Source: Plantactinospora sp040120695
Lineage (GTDB): Bacteria > Actinomycetota > Actinomycetes > Mycobacteriales > Micromonosporaceae
Assembly: GCF_040120695.1 (NCBI RefSeq)
Contig: NZ_JBEEAC010000003.1
Span: 186,001-250,000, forward strand
Direction of reading: 5' to 3'
DNA: 64,000 nucleotides
In this document: positions 33,574-42,188 of the stretch, piece after piece
Layout: every line of letters begins with the position of its first letter
How positions within the stretch are numbered: the first letter of the stretch is position 1
The notes under the pieces: generated by a model
Database searches by the model: none
What the model was told of the DNA's origin: nothing
The model's input: the letters and a program-made list of their open reading frames with translations, nothing else
Program-made: the position numbers and the translations under genes

Positions 33574-34530
33574 ATGACCGAGGCGTGGCGGCCGGACGAG
33601 GAGGACGAGCGTCCGCGCCGGAGGATGTCCGGCCCGGTCAAGGTCCGGGTGCCGGCGAAGGTCAACCTCCATCTCGGGGTCGGGCCGCTGCGCCCGGACG
33701 GCTACCACGAGCTGAACACCGTCTACCAGGCGATCTCGATCCACGACGAGCTGACCGCCCGCCGGGGGGACACCCTCACCCTGACCATGGAGGGCGAGGG
33801 CGCCGGTGAGCTGGCCCTGGACGAGTCCAACCTGGTGATCCGGGCCGCCAGGGCGCTGGCCGGGTACGCCAGGGTGCCGGCGCACGCCCGGCTGCACCTG
33901 CGCAAGCAGATCCCGCTCGCCGGCGGCCTGGCCGGTGGCAGCGCCGACGCCGCCGCCGCGCTGGTCGCCTGCGACGCGCTCTGGGGCACCGACCTGAGCC
34001 GGGACGAGCTGGCCGGGATCGGCGCCGGGCTCGGCTCCGACGTTCCCTTCCTGGTGTACGGCGGCACCGCGCTGGGCACCGGACACGGCGAGACGATCAG
34101 CCCGATCCTGGCCCGGCCGGTCACCTGGCACTGGGTGGTGGCGATCGCCGAGGTCGGCCTCTCCACCCCGGCCGCCTACCGCGAACTCGACCGGCTGCGC
34201 GCCGAACACGCCGCCCCGCCGCCGCTGCGCAACGCCGACGCGCTGCTCGCCGCACTGCGCGGCCGGGATCCGGCCCGGCTCGGCCGGGCGCTCGGCAACG
34301 ATCTCCAGGCCGCCGCGCTCTCGCTGCGCCCGGCGCTCACGGAGACGCTGAAGGCCGGCGAGGCGGCCGGTGCGCTCGCCGGCATCGTCTCCGGATCCGG
34401 CCCGACCTGTGTCTTCCTGGCCACCGACGGCGGTCACGCCGAGCGGGTCGCCGCCGAGCTGACCGCCTCCGGGCTGTGCCGGACGGTCCGGATGGCGTAC
34501 GGGCCGGTCCCCGGCGCCCGGGTGAGCTGA
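33574..34530 (+). CDS. ispE: 4-diphosphocytidyl-2-C-methyl-D-erythritol kinase
   Basis: 318 residues, GHMP kinase. VRVPAKVNLHLGVGPLRPDG at about residues 23-42 carries the Lys of the active site, QIPLAGGLAGGSADAAAAL (about 114-132) is the ATP-binding motif, and VSGSGPTCVFL is motif 3. It phosphorylates CDP-ME in the non-mevalonate isoprenoid pathway. I chose the ATG at 33574 (AGGGA about 9 nt upstream); the ATG at 33625 follows GGAGG too closely to use it. The N-terminal 17 residues are acidic and unusual for the family. Confidence 0.94.
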   Translation: MTEAWRPDEEDERPRRRMSGPVKVRVPAKVNLHLGVGPLRPDGYHELNTVYQAISIHDELTARRGDTLTLTMEGEGAGELALDESNLVIRAARALAGYARVPAHARLHLRKQIPLAGGLAGGSADAAAALVACDALWGTDLSRDELAGIGAGLGSDVPFLVYGGTALGTGHGETISPILARPVTWHWVVAIAEVGLSTPAAYRELDRLRAEHAAPPPLRNADALLAALRGRDPARLGRALGNDLQAAALSLRPALTETLKAGEAAGALAGIVSGSGPTCVFLATDGGHAERVAAELTASGLCRTVRMAYGPVPGARVS

Positions 34531-34540
34531 CCGGGGCGAC

Positions 34541-34546
34541 TACCGT
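34541..34546 (+). promoter_or_regulatory. Leaderless -10 box TACCGT
   Basis: TACCGT lies 8 nt before the ATG at 34555 of the ABC-F gene. Confidence 0.5.
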
Positions 34547-34554
34547 CTGGGTAC

Positions 34555-36360
34555 ATGGCCAACATCGTCAATCTGGACCGGGTCTCCAAGGGGTACGGCG
34601 CGGCTGGGCAGCTCCTCACCGACGTCTCCCTGGGCCTTTCCGACTCGGACCGGATCGGCGTCGTCGGGCTCAACGGCACCGGCAAGTCCACCCTGCTGCG
34701 CCTGCTGACCAAGGCCGAGGAGCCGGACAGCGGCCGGGTGACGCACCGCCGCGACCTGCGGGTGGCCGCGCTGCCGCAGACCCTGGTGCTCGACCCCGAG
34801 GCCCGGGTCCGGGACGTGGTGCTCGGCACCGCCTGGCTCGCCGAGGGGTTCGGCGCCGAGCACGAGTGGGCCGGGGACGCGGGCGTACGCGCGATCCTGG
34901 ACGGGCTCGGCATGCCGTACCTCGGGCTGGACCAGCCGGTCGGGCCGATGTCCGGCGGCGAACGGCGGCGGGTGGCCCTGGCCGCCCTGCTGGTCCGCAC
35001 CGCCGACCTGCTGGTGCTGGACGAGCCGACCAACCACCTCGACGTGGCCGGGGTGGACTGGCTGGCCCGACACCTGGTCGGCACGCGCGGCGCGCTGGTG
35101 GTGGTCACCCACGACCGGTGGTTCCTGGACGCCGTCTGCACCGCCACCTGGGAGGTCGCCGACCGCACGGTACGCGCCTACGAGGGCGGCTTCGCCGCCT
35201 GGACGCTGGCCCGGGCCGAACGGGAACGGGTGGCCGCGGCCACCGAGGCACGCCGGCAGAACCTGCTGCGCAAGGAGATCGCGTGGCTGCGGCGGGGCCC
35301 GCCGGCCCGGACCTCCAAGCCGCGCTTCCGGATCGAGGCGGCGAACGCCCTGATCGCGGACGTACCGCCGCCGCGGGACACCGTGTCGCTGCAACGGATG
35401 GCCACCGCCCGGCTCGGCAAGCAGGTGTACGACCTCACCGACGTCACCCTGTACGCCGGGGAGAAGCTGATCCTCGACAGGCTGACCTGGCAGGTCGGCC
35501 CCGGCGACCGGATCGCGATCGTCGGCGCGAACGGGGCCGGCAAGACCACCCTGCTCCGGCTGCTGGCCGGGGTGCGCGGCCCGGACGCCGGGCAGTTGCG
35601 GACCGGCTCCACCGTCCGCTCGGCGTTCCTGTCGCAGGAGCTGGCCGAGCTGCCGGGCCAGCTGCGGGTGCTGGAGGCGGTCGAGGAGGTGGCCCGCCGG
35701 GTCGTCCTGGGGGACCGGGAGATCAACGCGTCCCAGCTCGCCGAGATCTTCGGCTTCGACGACCGGCGGCTCTGGACCCCGGTCGCCGACCTCTCCGGCG
35801 GTGAGCGGCGGAGGCTGCAACTGCTCCGGCTGCTCGCCGCCGAGCCCAACGTGCTGCTCTTCGACGAGCCGACCAACGACCTGGACACCGACACCCTGGC
35901 CGCGCTGGAGGATCTGCTCGACTCCTGGCCCGGCACCCTGGTGGTGGCCAGTCACGACCGCTACCTGGTCGAACGGGTCACCGACGTGGTGTACGGGATG
36001 TTCGGTGACGGCCGGCTGGTGCACCTGCCCGGCGGCGTCGACGAGTACCTGGCCCGCGCCGCCACGCCCGGCGGGCCGCCGCCGGACGGGCGGAGCAACG
36101 GTGCGGTGCCGGTCGAACGGCCCGAGGGGGCGTTCTCCGGCGGGGAGCTGCGGGCGGCCCGCAAGGAGCTGAGCCGGCTGGAGCGGCAGATCGGCAAGCT
36201 GGAGCAGCGGGAGACGGCGCTGCACGGCCAGATGGCCGAGCACGCCACCGACTACGCCCGGATCGCCGAACTGGACGACCAGCTTCGGGCGGTACGGGCC
36301 GAACGGGAGCAAACCGAGGAGGCCTGGCTGACCCTGGCCGAGCAGGTACCCGAGGGCTGA
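34555..36360 (+). CDS. ABC-F family ATPase
   Basis: 601 residues with two nucleotide-binding domains and no membrane segments. Walker A sites: GLNGTGKST (about 38-46) and GANGAGKTT (about 323-331). Signature motifs SGGERRR occur twice, and the Walker B blocks LLVLDEPTNHLD and VLLFDEPTNDLD each keep the Glu. The linker and C-terminal coiled coil (RKELSRLERQIGKLEQRE) place it with Uup/EttA-like proteins that bind the ribosome E site or relate to translation. It is not distinguishable here from antibiotic-protection members. It follows ispE, as in other actinomycetes. Confidence 0.93.
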   Translation: MANIVNLDRVSKGYGAAGQLLTDVSLGLSDSDRIGVVGLNGTGKSTLLRLLTKAEEPDSGRVTHRRDLRVAALPQTLVLDPEARVRDVVLGTAWLAEGFGAEHEWAGDAGVRAILDGLGMPYLGLDQPVGPMSGGERRRVALAALLVRTADLLVLDEPTNHLDVAGVDWLARHLVGTRGALVVVTHDRWFLDAVCTATWEVADRTVRAYEGGFAAWTLARAERERVAAATEARRQNLLRKEIAWLRRGPPARTSKPRFRIEAANALIADVPPPRDTVSLQRMATARLGKQVYDLTDVTLYAGEKLILDRLTWQVGPGDRIAIVGANGAGKTTLLRLLAGVRGPDAGQLRTGSTVRSAFLSQELAELPGQLRVLEAVEEVARRVVLGDREINASQLAEIFGFDDRRLWTPVADLSGGERRRLQLLRLLAAEPNVLLFDEPTNDLDTDTLAALEDLLDSWPGTLVVASHDRYLVERVTDVVYGMFGDGRLVHLPGGVDEYLARAATPGGPPPDGRSNGAVPVERPEGAFSGGELRAARKELSRLERQIGKLEQRETALHGQMAEHATDYARIAELDDQLRAVRAEREQTEEAWLTLAEQVPEG

Positions 36361-36521
36361 GCACCGCCGGATCGACGGCCGGGCCCGGACGACGGCCGCG
36401 AATCCACCGCGCCGCACGTGACCGCCGACATGCTCGGTGGGGGTGTGCGGGGTCACCCGGAGGCGATGCGGAAGAATCTCGCTCCGACCCTCACTGGCAA
36501 CGGCGTTGGAGACTGTTGATC

Positions 36522-36977
36522 ATGGCCCACAACCCCGTCAACCATCCCGCGCGGCCGATCTACCGGGCGATCGGCGGGCTGGCCGGCCTCTACCTGGTGA
36601 CCTTCGGCGTCCTCGGCTTCGTCCAGGCCGGCGGCGGCGAGTTCTTCGCCCAGGACGACACCCTGGTGCTCGGCCAGGGGACCAACCTCGGCCACTCGGT
36701 GATCTCGATCGTGCTCGGCCTCGTCGTACTGGTCGCCACCCTGGTCGGCCGGAACGTCGACACCGTGGTCGACAAGTTCCTCGGATACGGCCTGATGGCG
36801 CTCGGCCTCGCCGAACTGGCGGTGCTGCGTACCGACGCCAACTATCTCAACTTCACCGTCACCACCACCATCGTGACGATGATCCTCGGCGTGGTCCTGC
36901 TGATGTGCAGCATGTACGGCAAGGTCGGCTCCGAGGAGGAGGCCAAGGCCTGGCAGGACGCCCGCCTCGTGCTCTGA
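36522..36977 (+). CDS. DUF4383-domain membrane protein
   Basis: 151 residues with four hydrophobic helices (about 18-38, 56-78, 88-108 and 114-136). The conserved start HNPVNHPARPIYR and the motif YLNF, which lies before the last helix, define the DUF4383 family. Function unknown. GGAGA lies 9 nt before the ATG. A second family member follows at 37122. Confidence 0.85.
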   Translation: MAHNPVNHPARPIYRAIGGLAGLYLVTFGVLGFVQAGGGEFFAQDDTLVLGQGTNLGHSVISIVLGLVVLVATLVGRNVDTVVDKFLGYGLMALGLAELAVLRTDANYLNFTVTTTIVTMILGVVLLMCSMYGKVGSEEEAKAWQDARLVL

Positions 36978-37121
36978 ACCACCCTCGTGTCCTGAACCAC
37001 CCTCGCACCGGTCGGACGTCGGCGTACGTCCGGCCGGTGCAATCCGGCGTTCGCCGCGCGATCTCCTCCGGCCCGGGTGACAATCCGGTAGAAAGCCGTC
37101 CACCGGTTGCGAGGAGGGGGA

Positions 37122-37595
37122 ATGGCGCACATTCCAATCAACCATCCGGCCCGGCCGATCTACCGGGTACTCGCCGGGCTGATCGGCCTCTACATCGTGG
37201 TCTTCGGCATCTTCGGACTCTTCGAGACCGCCGGGGACGACTTCTTCAGCCGGAGCAGCCACTGGGTGCTGGGGCTGCGGACCAACCTGGCGTTCGCGAC
37301 GGTGTCGGTGGTCTTCGGGCTGGTGGTGCTGGCCGGCGCGGTGCTCCCGGGCAATTTCGGGCACCTGATGAACCTGGCCATCGGGGTGGTCTTCCTGGTG
37401 GTCGCGATCGTCATGATGACCGTGTTGCAGACCGAGGCGAACATCCTCAACTTCTCGATGTCGACGGTCGTCGTGTCGATGCTGTTCGGCCTGGTCCTGC
37501 TCGCCACAGGTCTGTACGACAAGGTCGGCCCGCCGGAACTCGCCGAGAAGGAACGCGAGACGCGCAGCAGTTCGAGCGCCCGCACCGGCCGCTGA
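37122..37595 (+). CDS. DUF4383-domain membrane protein, second copy
   Basis: 157 residues, tandem paralogue of the preceding gene (HIPINHPARPIYR, then four helices, with ILNFSMST). The ribosome site GAGGAGGGGG is strong and close. The C-terminal tail is Ser/Arg-rich and differs from copy 1. The 144-bp gap before it holds a short repeat of TGAACCACCCTCG. Confidence 0.85.
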   Translation: MAHIPINHPARPIYRVLAGLIGLYIVVFGIFGLFETAGDDFFSRSSHWVLGLRTNLAFATVSVVFGLVVLAGAVLPGNFGHLMNLAIGVVFLVVAIVMMTVLQTEANILNFSMSTVVVSMLFGLVLLATGLYDKVGPPELAEKERETRSSSSARTGR

Positions 37596-37612
37596 GACCA
37601 GCGGCCGGCGAC

Positions 37613-38377
37613 TCAGCGGGCCCGGCGGGTGAGCAGGGTCGGCTTGGCCTCCAGGTGGGACAGGCCGTTCCAGGCCAGGTTCACCAGGTGCGCCGCCACC
37701 GTCTCCTTGCGCGGCTTGCGTACCTCCAGCCACCAGCGGCCGCTCAGCGCCACCATGCCGACCAGGGACTGCGAGTAGAGTTCGGCGAGCTTCGGGTCGT
37801 AGCCCCGGCTCTTGAACTCGGCGCCCAGGATGTGCTCCACCTGGTGCGCCACGTCGTTCATCACGCTGCTGAAGTTGCCGGTCGCGGAGAGCACCGGCGA
37901 TTCCCGGACCAGCACCCGGAAGCCGTCGGTCTCCTCCTCGATGTAGTCGAGCAGGGCCAGCGCCGCCTGCTCCAGCAGCTCCCGGGGGTGCCCGGCGGTC
38001 AGTGCCGTGGTGACCCGGTCCAGCAGGGCGCGTACCTCCCGGTCGACGACGACCGCGTAGAGGCCCTCCTTGCCGCCGAAGTGCTCGTAGACCACCGGCT
38101 TGGAGACCTTGGCCCGGGCGGCCACCTCCTCTATCGAGGTGGCGTCGAACCCGCGCTCGGCAAATGCCTGCCGGCCGATGGAGATGAGCTGCTCGCGGCG
38201 CTGCGCCGCGGACATCCGTACCCGGGAACCGGGCTTGGCGGGCGGCGCCGGGGCCTGCCGGCGGCCGACCCCGCGGCCGGTACGCGGAACGTCTTCCACA
38301 TCGTCGTCCCGCTGCCGTCCCGTGGTGCCGCGTCGACTCGCGCCGTCCCCGGTGGCGCCCTGGCTGCGCTCGGTCAC
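37613..38377 (-). CDS. TetR-family transcriptional regulator
   Basis: 254 residues. The HTH lies at about 65-100 (RREQLISIGRQAFAERGFD, then SKPVVYEHFGGKEGLYAVV). The ligand domain is complete to the end (WWLEVRKPRKETVAAHL). The first 53 residues are Arg/Gly/Pro-rich and may be a non-conserved extension; an internal ATG near 38215 (MSAAQRREQL) is the usual family start. It lies 55 bp downstream of the desaturase on the same strand, so it may be co-transcribed and control that gene, as TetR proteins do for desaturases in related bacteria. Confidence 0.9.
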   Translation of the reverse strand: MTERSQGATGDGASRRGTTGRQRDDDVEDVPRTGRGVGRRQAPAPPAKPGSRVRMSAAQRREQLISIGRQAFAERGFDATSIEEVAARAKVSKPVVYEHFGGKEGLYAVVVDREVRALLDRVTTALTAGHPRELLEQAALALLDYIEEETDGFRVLVRESPVLSATGNFSSVMNDVAHQVEHILGAEFKSRGYDPKLAELYSQSLVGMVALSGRWWLEVRKPRKETVAAHLVNLAWNGLSHLEAKPTLLTRRAR

Positions 38378-38432
38378 CCGGCCATCCTGCCAGGCAGACG
38401 CTCGTGATCGGATGCCCGGACGCGCCGCGGGG

Positions 38433-39407
38433 TCACGGCGAGGGTGTTGATTTGACCAGCTTCGCGGCGACCCGCTCCGGCTTCGGCCACCGTACGTCGT
38501 ACGCGGCGCCGACCTTCTCGAAGAGCCAGATCGCCCGGGCCGTGATGTCGAGCTGACCACGCAGTACGCCGTGCCGGGCACAGGTCGGGTCGGCGTGGTG
38601 CAGGTTGTGCCAACTCTCACCGAAGGAGAGGATGGCCAGCGGCCAGAAGTTCGTCGCCCGGTCGCCCTCGCGCACCTCGAAGGGCCGCTCGCCGTAGACG
38701 TGGCAGACCGAGTTGATCGACCAGGTGATGTGGTGCAGCAGGGAGACCCGGACCAGGCCGGCCCAGAAGAACGCGGTCAACGCGCCCTGCCAGGACCAGG
38801 TGACCAGGCCACCCAGCAGCGCCGGGGTGAGCAGGGAGAGGCTCACCAACAGCGGGAAGAGCCGGTCGACCCGGTGGATGTCCTTGTCGGCGAGCAGGTC
38901 GGGGGCGAACCGCTCCCGGTTGGAGAGTTCCCGCTTGAACAGCCAGCCGACGTGCGCGTGGAACAGCCCTTTGGTCAGGCCCCACACACTGGCCCCGAAC
39001 CGCCAGGGTGAGTGCGGGTCACCCTCGACGTCGGAGAAGGCGTGGTGCCGGCGGTGGTCGGCCACCCACTGGGTGATGTTCCCCTGGACGGCGAACGAAC
39101 CCGCGACGGCCAGGGCGACCCGCAGCCAGCGCTTGGCCTTGAACGAACCGTGCGTGAAGTACCGGTGGAAGCCCACCGTGATGCCGAGTCCCGCCACCAC
39201 GTACCACACCCCGGCGATGGCGATGTCGGTCCAGCTCAGCCACCCACCCCAGGCCACCGGTACGGCGGCGAGCAGGGCGAGGAAGGGAATGGTGACGAAG
39301 GACCAGAGGGCGATGAGGATGCCTCTGGACTGGACGCCGTCGGTGAGTGGCTTGGGGCCCTTCTTGACGCCGGTGGCCGTTGGTGGTTCGAGCAGAACGG
39401 AGGACAT
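38433..39407 (-). CDS. Acyl-CoA/acyl-lipid fatty acid desaturase
   Basis: 324 residues. The three His boxes of membrane desaturases are complete: HRYFTH (81-86), HRRHH (118-122) and HNLHH (267-271), which bind the di-iron centre. Four membrane spans lie between them. By similarity to actinobacterial DesA3-type proteins it should introduce a cis double bond (probably delta-9) into a fatty-acyl chain and so change membrane fluidity. The ATG at 39407 has GAGGT 4 nt upstream. Two palindromes lie just upstream and the TetR gene just downstream. Confidence 0.93.
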   Translation of the reverse strand: MSSVLLEPPTATGVKKGPKPLTDGVQSRGILIALWSFVTIPFLALLAAVPVAWGGWLSWTDIAIAGVWYVVAGLGITVGFHRYFTHGSFKAKRWLRVALAVAGSFAVQGNITQWVADHRRHHAFSDVEGDPHSPWRFGASVWGLTKGLFHAHVGWLFKRELSNRERFAPDLLADKDIHRVDRLFPLLVSLSLLTPALLGGLVTWSWQGALTAFFWAGLVRVSLLHHITWSINSVCHVYGERPFEVREGDRATNFWPLAILSFGESWHNLHHADPTCARHGVLRGQLDITARAIWLFEKVGAAYDVRWPKPERVAAKLVKSTPSP

Positions 39408-39442
39408 GGCACCTCGCTGAGCGTAGGGGGACGATCGGTAAC

Positions 39443-39477
39443 TTACGCCTACGTCACCGTAACCTACGGTCCCGTAG
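39443..39477. promoter_or_regulatory. Two operator-like dyads upstream of the desaturase
   Basis: TTACG-N10-CGTAA spans 39443-39462, and CTACGGTCCCGTAG (two 6-bp arms around TC) spans 39464-39477. They lie 36 to 70 bp before the desaturase start, where a repressor would block the promoter. The half-sites share TACG. Confidence 0.6.
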
Positions 39478-39542
39478 TCTGTCATGGACGCGGACTGAGA
39501 ATCCGCTGGCAACCATCGACGGTTCTTGTCGTACACGAGTCC

Positions 39543-39548
39543 TAATCT
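39543..39548 (+). promoter_or_regulatory. Leaderless -10 box TAATCT
   Basis: TAATCT lies 7 nt before the ATG at 39556 and decides that start. Confidence 0.6.
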
Positions 39549-39555
39549 CCAGGTC

Positions 39556-40407
39556 ATGGTCGATCCGCTCGCCGATGAGGCACGCCGGCTGCGTACCGTC
39601 GAGATGCTGTCCGCGCGGGAGATCCGGCGACGGCTCGGCATCGGCAAGGACCGGTTGTCGGCGTTGCTGCGGGATGTTCCCCCGCCGGAGTGGACGAAAC
39701 GGCCCAACGCCAAGGACGGGCTGCGGGCCCGCGCCGTCGAGCTGCGCGCGGCGGGCCGGTCGGTGCCGGAGATCGCCGCCGAGCTGGGGGTGGCGAAGTC
39801 GACCGCGTACCGGTGGGTCCGGCACCTGCCGCTCGACCGGGACCCGGAGGTCGAGGCCGACCGTCGACGCGCGCACTCCCGCCGGATGACCGACGCACGT
39901 TGGATGGCCCACCGCGAGTCCCGCGACGCAGCCGAAGCACAGGAACACGCCCGAGCGGCCGAGCGAATCGGGCAGGTCAACGAACGGGATCTGTTCATCC
40001 TCGGCGCGGCGATCTACTGGTGCGAGGGCGCGAAGTCGAAGCCGTGGCGCCGTGACGACCGGGTTGTCATCATCAACAGCGACGTCCGTCTGCTGGGGCT
40101 CTTCCTCCGCTTCCTGGAGGTCTGTGGAGTCGATCGGAGTGTTCCGAGCTATCGCCTGAGCATCCATGAGTCGGCCGACGCCGAGGCGGCCGCGCGGTGG
40201 TGGCAGGAGGTGCTCGGTTTGCCAGCCGAGCGATTCCAGCGACCGACACTCAAGCGGCATCAGCCGAAGACGGTCCGCTACAATACTGACGCTGACTACC
40301 GCGGCTGTCTGATCATCAATGTTCCGCGCAGCCGAGAACTCTACTGGCGCATCGAGGGTGCGATCAGCGCCCTGTTCGACTCGGCGACCGCCGGTGCGGG
40401 TGGGTGA
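39556..40407 (+). CDS. HTH plus LAGLIDADG-like domain protein
   Basis: 283 residues. Residues 10-50 and about 60-95 look like two HTH segments (SAREIRRRLGIGKDRLSALL and RSVPEIAAELGVAKSTAYRW). From about 148 the block FILGAAIYWCEGAKSKPWR followed by INSDVRLLGLFLRFLEVCGV resembles a LAGLIDADG-type (homing endonuclease-derived) fold, with a second half near SRELYWRIEGAISALF. Proteins of this type are frequent in actinomycetes with no known function. It is divergent from the desaturase and ends 28 bp before tRNA-Gln. I cannot tell whether the nuclease motif is active. Confidence 0.65.
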   Translation: MVDPLADEARRLRTVEMLSAREIRRRLGIGKDRLSALLRDVPPPEWTKRPNAKDGLRARAVELRAAGRSVPEIAAELGVAKSTAYRWVRHLPLDRDPEVEADRRRAHSRRMTDARWMAHRESRDAAEAQEHARAAERIGQVNERDLFILGAAIYWCEGAKSKPWRRDDRVVIINSDVRLLGLFLRFLEVCGVDRSVPSYRLSIHESADAEAAARWWQEVLGLPAERFQRPTLKRHQPKTVRYNTDADYRGCLIINVPRSRELYWRIEGAISALFDSATAGAGG

Positions 40408-40435
40408 TCGATGAGCCGTTAGGCTGTTTCCCCGA

Positions 40436-40510
40436 TGGGGTGTGGGGTAACGGCAACCCGCAGGCCTTTGGAGCCTTGAGCTTCTGGTTCGAATCCAGAC
40501 ACCCCAGCCA
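40436..40510 (+). tRNA. tRNA-Gln, anticodon TTG, CCA encoded
   Basis: 75 nt. Acceptor TGGGGTG pairs with CACCCCA; D arm GGGT/ACCC around AACGGCA; anticodon loop CTTTGGA with TTG at 40468-40470; five-base variable loop; T arm TCTGG/CCAGA around TTCGAAT; discriminator G and encoded CCA. One mismatch (40461 with 40477) weakens the anticodon stem base. Found by folding by hand. Confidence 0.9.
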
Positions 40511-40622
40511 AATCGGACATCCGGCAATCGGCGTGTTCCATTCCCCCGGCGAGGGTGACTGCGGCTCTTGTCTGGTTAGCATGGGGCCGCACACTGCCGG
40601 CCGTTCTGACGGGAGCATTCTC

Positions 40623-42137
40623 GTGTCCCAGCCCCGCCTCCGCACCGTCGTCGTCCTCGCCGCCGGTGAGGGCAAGCGGATGAAGTCGGCGCTACCCAAG
40701 GTGCTCCATCCGATCCTCGGTCGTACCCTGCTCGGCCACGTCCTGGCGGCGGCCGCCCCGGTGTCGGCGGACCGCACGCTGGTGGTGGTCGGTCACGGCG
40801 CCGACCAGGTCACCGCGCACCTGGGCGAGGTCGCCCCGCACGCCGAGCCGGTGCTCCAGGCCGAGCAGCACGGCACCGGGCACGCCGTCCGGATCGCCCT
40901 GGAGAGCGCGCCGGACGCGGGCGGCACCGTGGTGGTGCTCAACGGAGACGTGCCGCTGCTGCGCCCGGAAACCGTCACCGAGCTGGTCGCCGCACACGAG
41001 GCCGCCTCGGCGGCGGCGACCGTACTCGCCGCCGAGGTGTCCGACCCGACCGGCCTCGGCCGGATCGTCCGGGGCGCCGACGGCGGGCTGGAGCGGATCG
41101 TCGAGGAGCGGGACGCCAGCCCCGCCCAGCGGGCGATCCGTGAGATCAATGCCGGGATCTACGCCTTCGACGCCGCGCTGCTGCGGGACGCGCTGGGCAA
41201 GCTCTCCACCGACAACGACCAGGGCGAGGAGTACCTGACCGACGTGTTCGGCCAGTTCGCCACCACCGGCGAGACGGTGGCGGTGCACGTGGCGGCGGAC
41301 GCCACCGAGACGCTGGGCTGCAACGACCGGGTCGAGCTGGCGGCGCTGCGCCGGCTGCTGCGGGACCGGGTCAACGAGGGCTGGATGCGTACCGGGGTGA
41401 CCCTGCTGGACCCGGCGACCACCTGGATCGACGTCACCGTCACGCTGGGCCGGGACGCGGTGGTCGACCAGAACACCCAGCTCTGCGGGGCCACCACGGT
41501 CGGCCCCGAGGCCGCCGTCGGCCCGGACACGACGCTGATCGACACCACCGTCGGCGCCGGGGCGACGGTGGTCCGCGCGCACGCGGTCGGCGCGGCGGTC
41601 GGCCCGGGCGCGAGCGTGGGGCCGTACGCGTACCTGCGGCCGGAGGCGACGCTGCGGGAGAAGGCGAAGGTGGGCACCTTCGTCGAGGTGAAGAAGTCGG
41701 AGATCGGCGAGGGGGCGAAGGTGCCCCACCTCAGCTACGTCGGCGACGCCACCATCGGGGCGCGGGCCAACATCGGCGCCGGGACGCTCTTCGTCAACTA
41801 CGACGGGGTCGCCAAGCACCACACCGTGGTCGGTGAGGCGGCCTTCGTCGGCTGCGACACCAGCCTGGTCGCGCCGGTCGAGGTGGGCGCCGGGGCCTAC
41901 GTGGCGGCGGGCAGCGCGGTGACCAGCGACGTACCGCCGGGAGCGCTCGCGGTCACCCGGGCCCAGCAGCGCAACATCGACGGCTGGGTGCTGCGCCGTC
42001 GGGCCGGCACCAGGTCGGCGGCGGCGGCGGAGCGTGCCGGACAGGGGCCCTCCGGCGCAAGCGAAGGTGAGCCACTCCACGAGGGGTCGGTAGCGGATGA
42101 AGGTCGTCCGGCCTCGGGAGATACTGCAACCGAATAG
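40623..42137 (+). CDS. glmU: Bifunctional N-acetylglucosamine-1-phosphate uridyltransferase / glucosamine-1-phosphate acetyltransferase
   Basis: 504 residues. The N-terminal half has VVVLAAGEGKRMKSALPKVL, the nucleotidyltransferase motif; the C-terminal half is a left-handed beta-helix of hexapeptide repeats (from about 255 to 460) with the catalytic acetyltransferase residues. It makes UDP-GlcNAc for peptidoglycan. The GTG at 40623 has GGGAG 8 nt upstream. The final 45 residues are low-complexity and not part of the core enzyme. It follows tRNA-Gln and precedes prs, the usual order. Confidence 0.95.
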   Translation: MSQPRLRTVVVLAAGEGKRMKSALPKVLHPILGRTLLGHVLAAAAPVSADRTLVVVGHGADQVTAHLGEVAPHAEPVLQAEQHGTGHAVRIALESAPDAGGTVVVLNGDVPLLRPETVTELVAAHEAASAAATVLAAEVSDPTGLGRIVRGADGGLERIVEERDASPAQRAIREINAGIYAFDAALLRDALGKLSTDNDQGEEYLTDVFGQFATTGETVAVHVAADATETLGCNDRVELAALRRLLRDRVNEGWMRTGVTLLDPATTWIDVTVTLGRDAVVDQNTQLCGATTVGPEAAVGPDTTLIDTTVGAGATVVRAHAVGAAVGPGASVGPYAYLRPEATLREKAKVGTFVEVKKSEIGEGAKVPHLSYVGDATIGARANIGAGTLFVNYDGVAKHHTVVGEAAFVGCDTSLVAPVEVGAGAYVAAGSAVTSDVPPGALAVTRAQQRNIDGWVLRRRAGTRSAAAAERAGQGPSGASEGEPLHEGSVADEGRPASGDTATE

Positions 42138-42188
42138 TCTCTGGCCCAACGCCGGGTGACCCACAGACAAACGGGAGCAGACGAGCCG

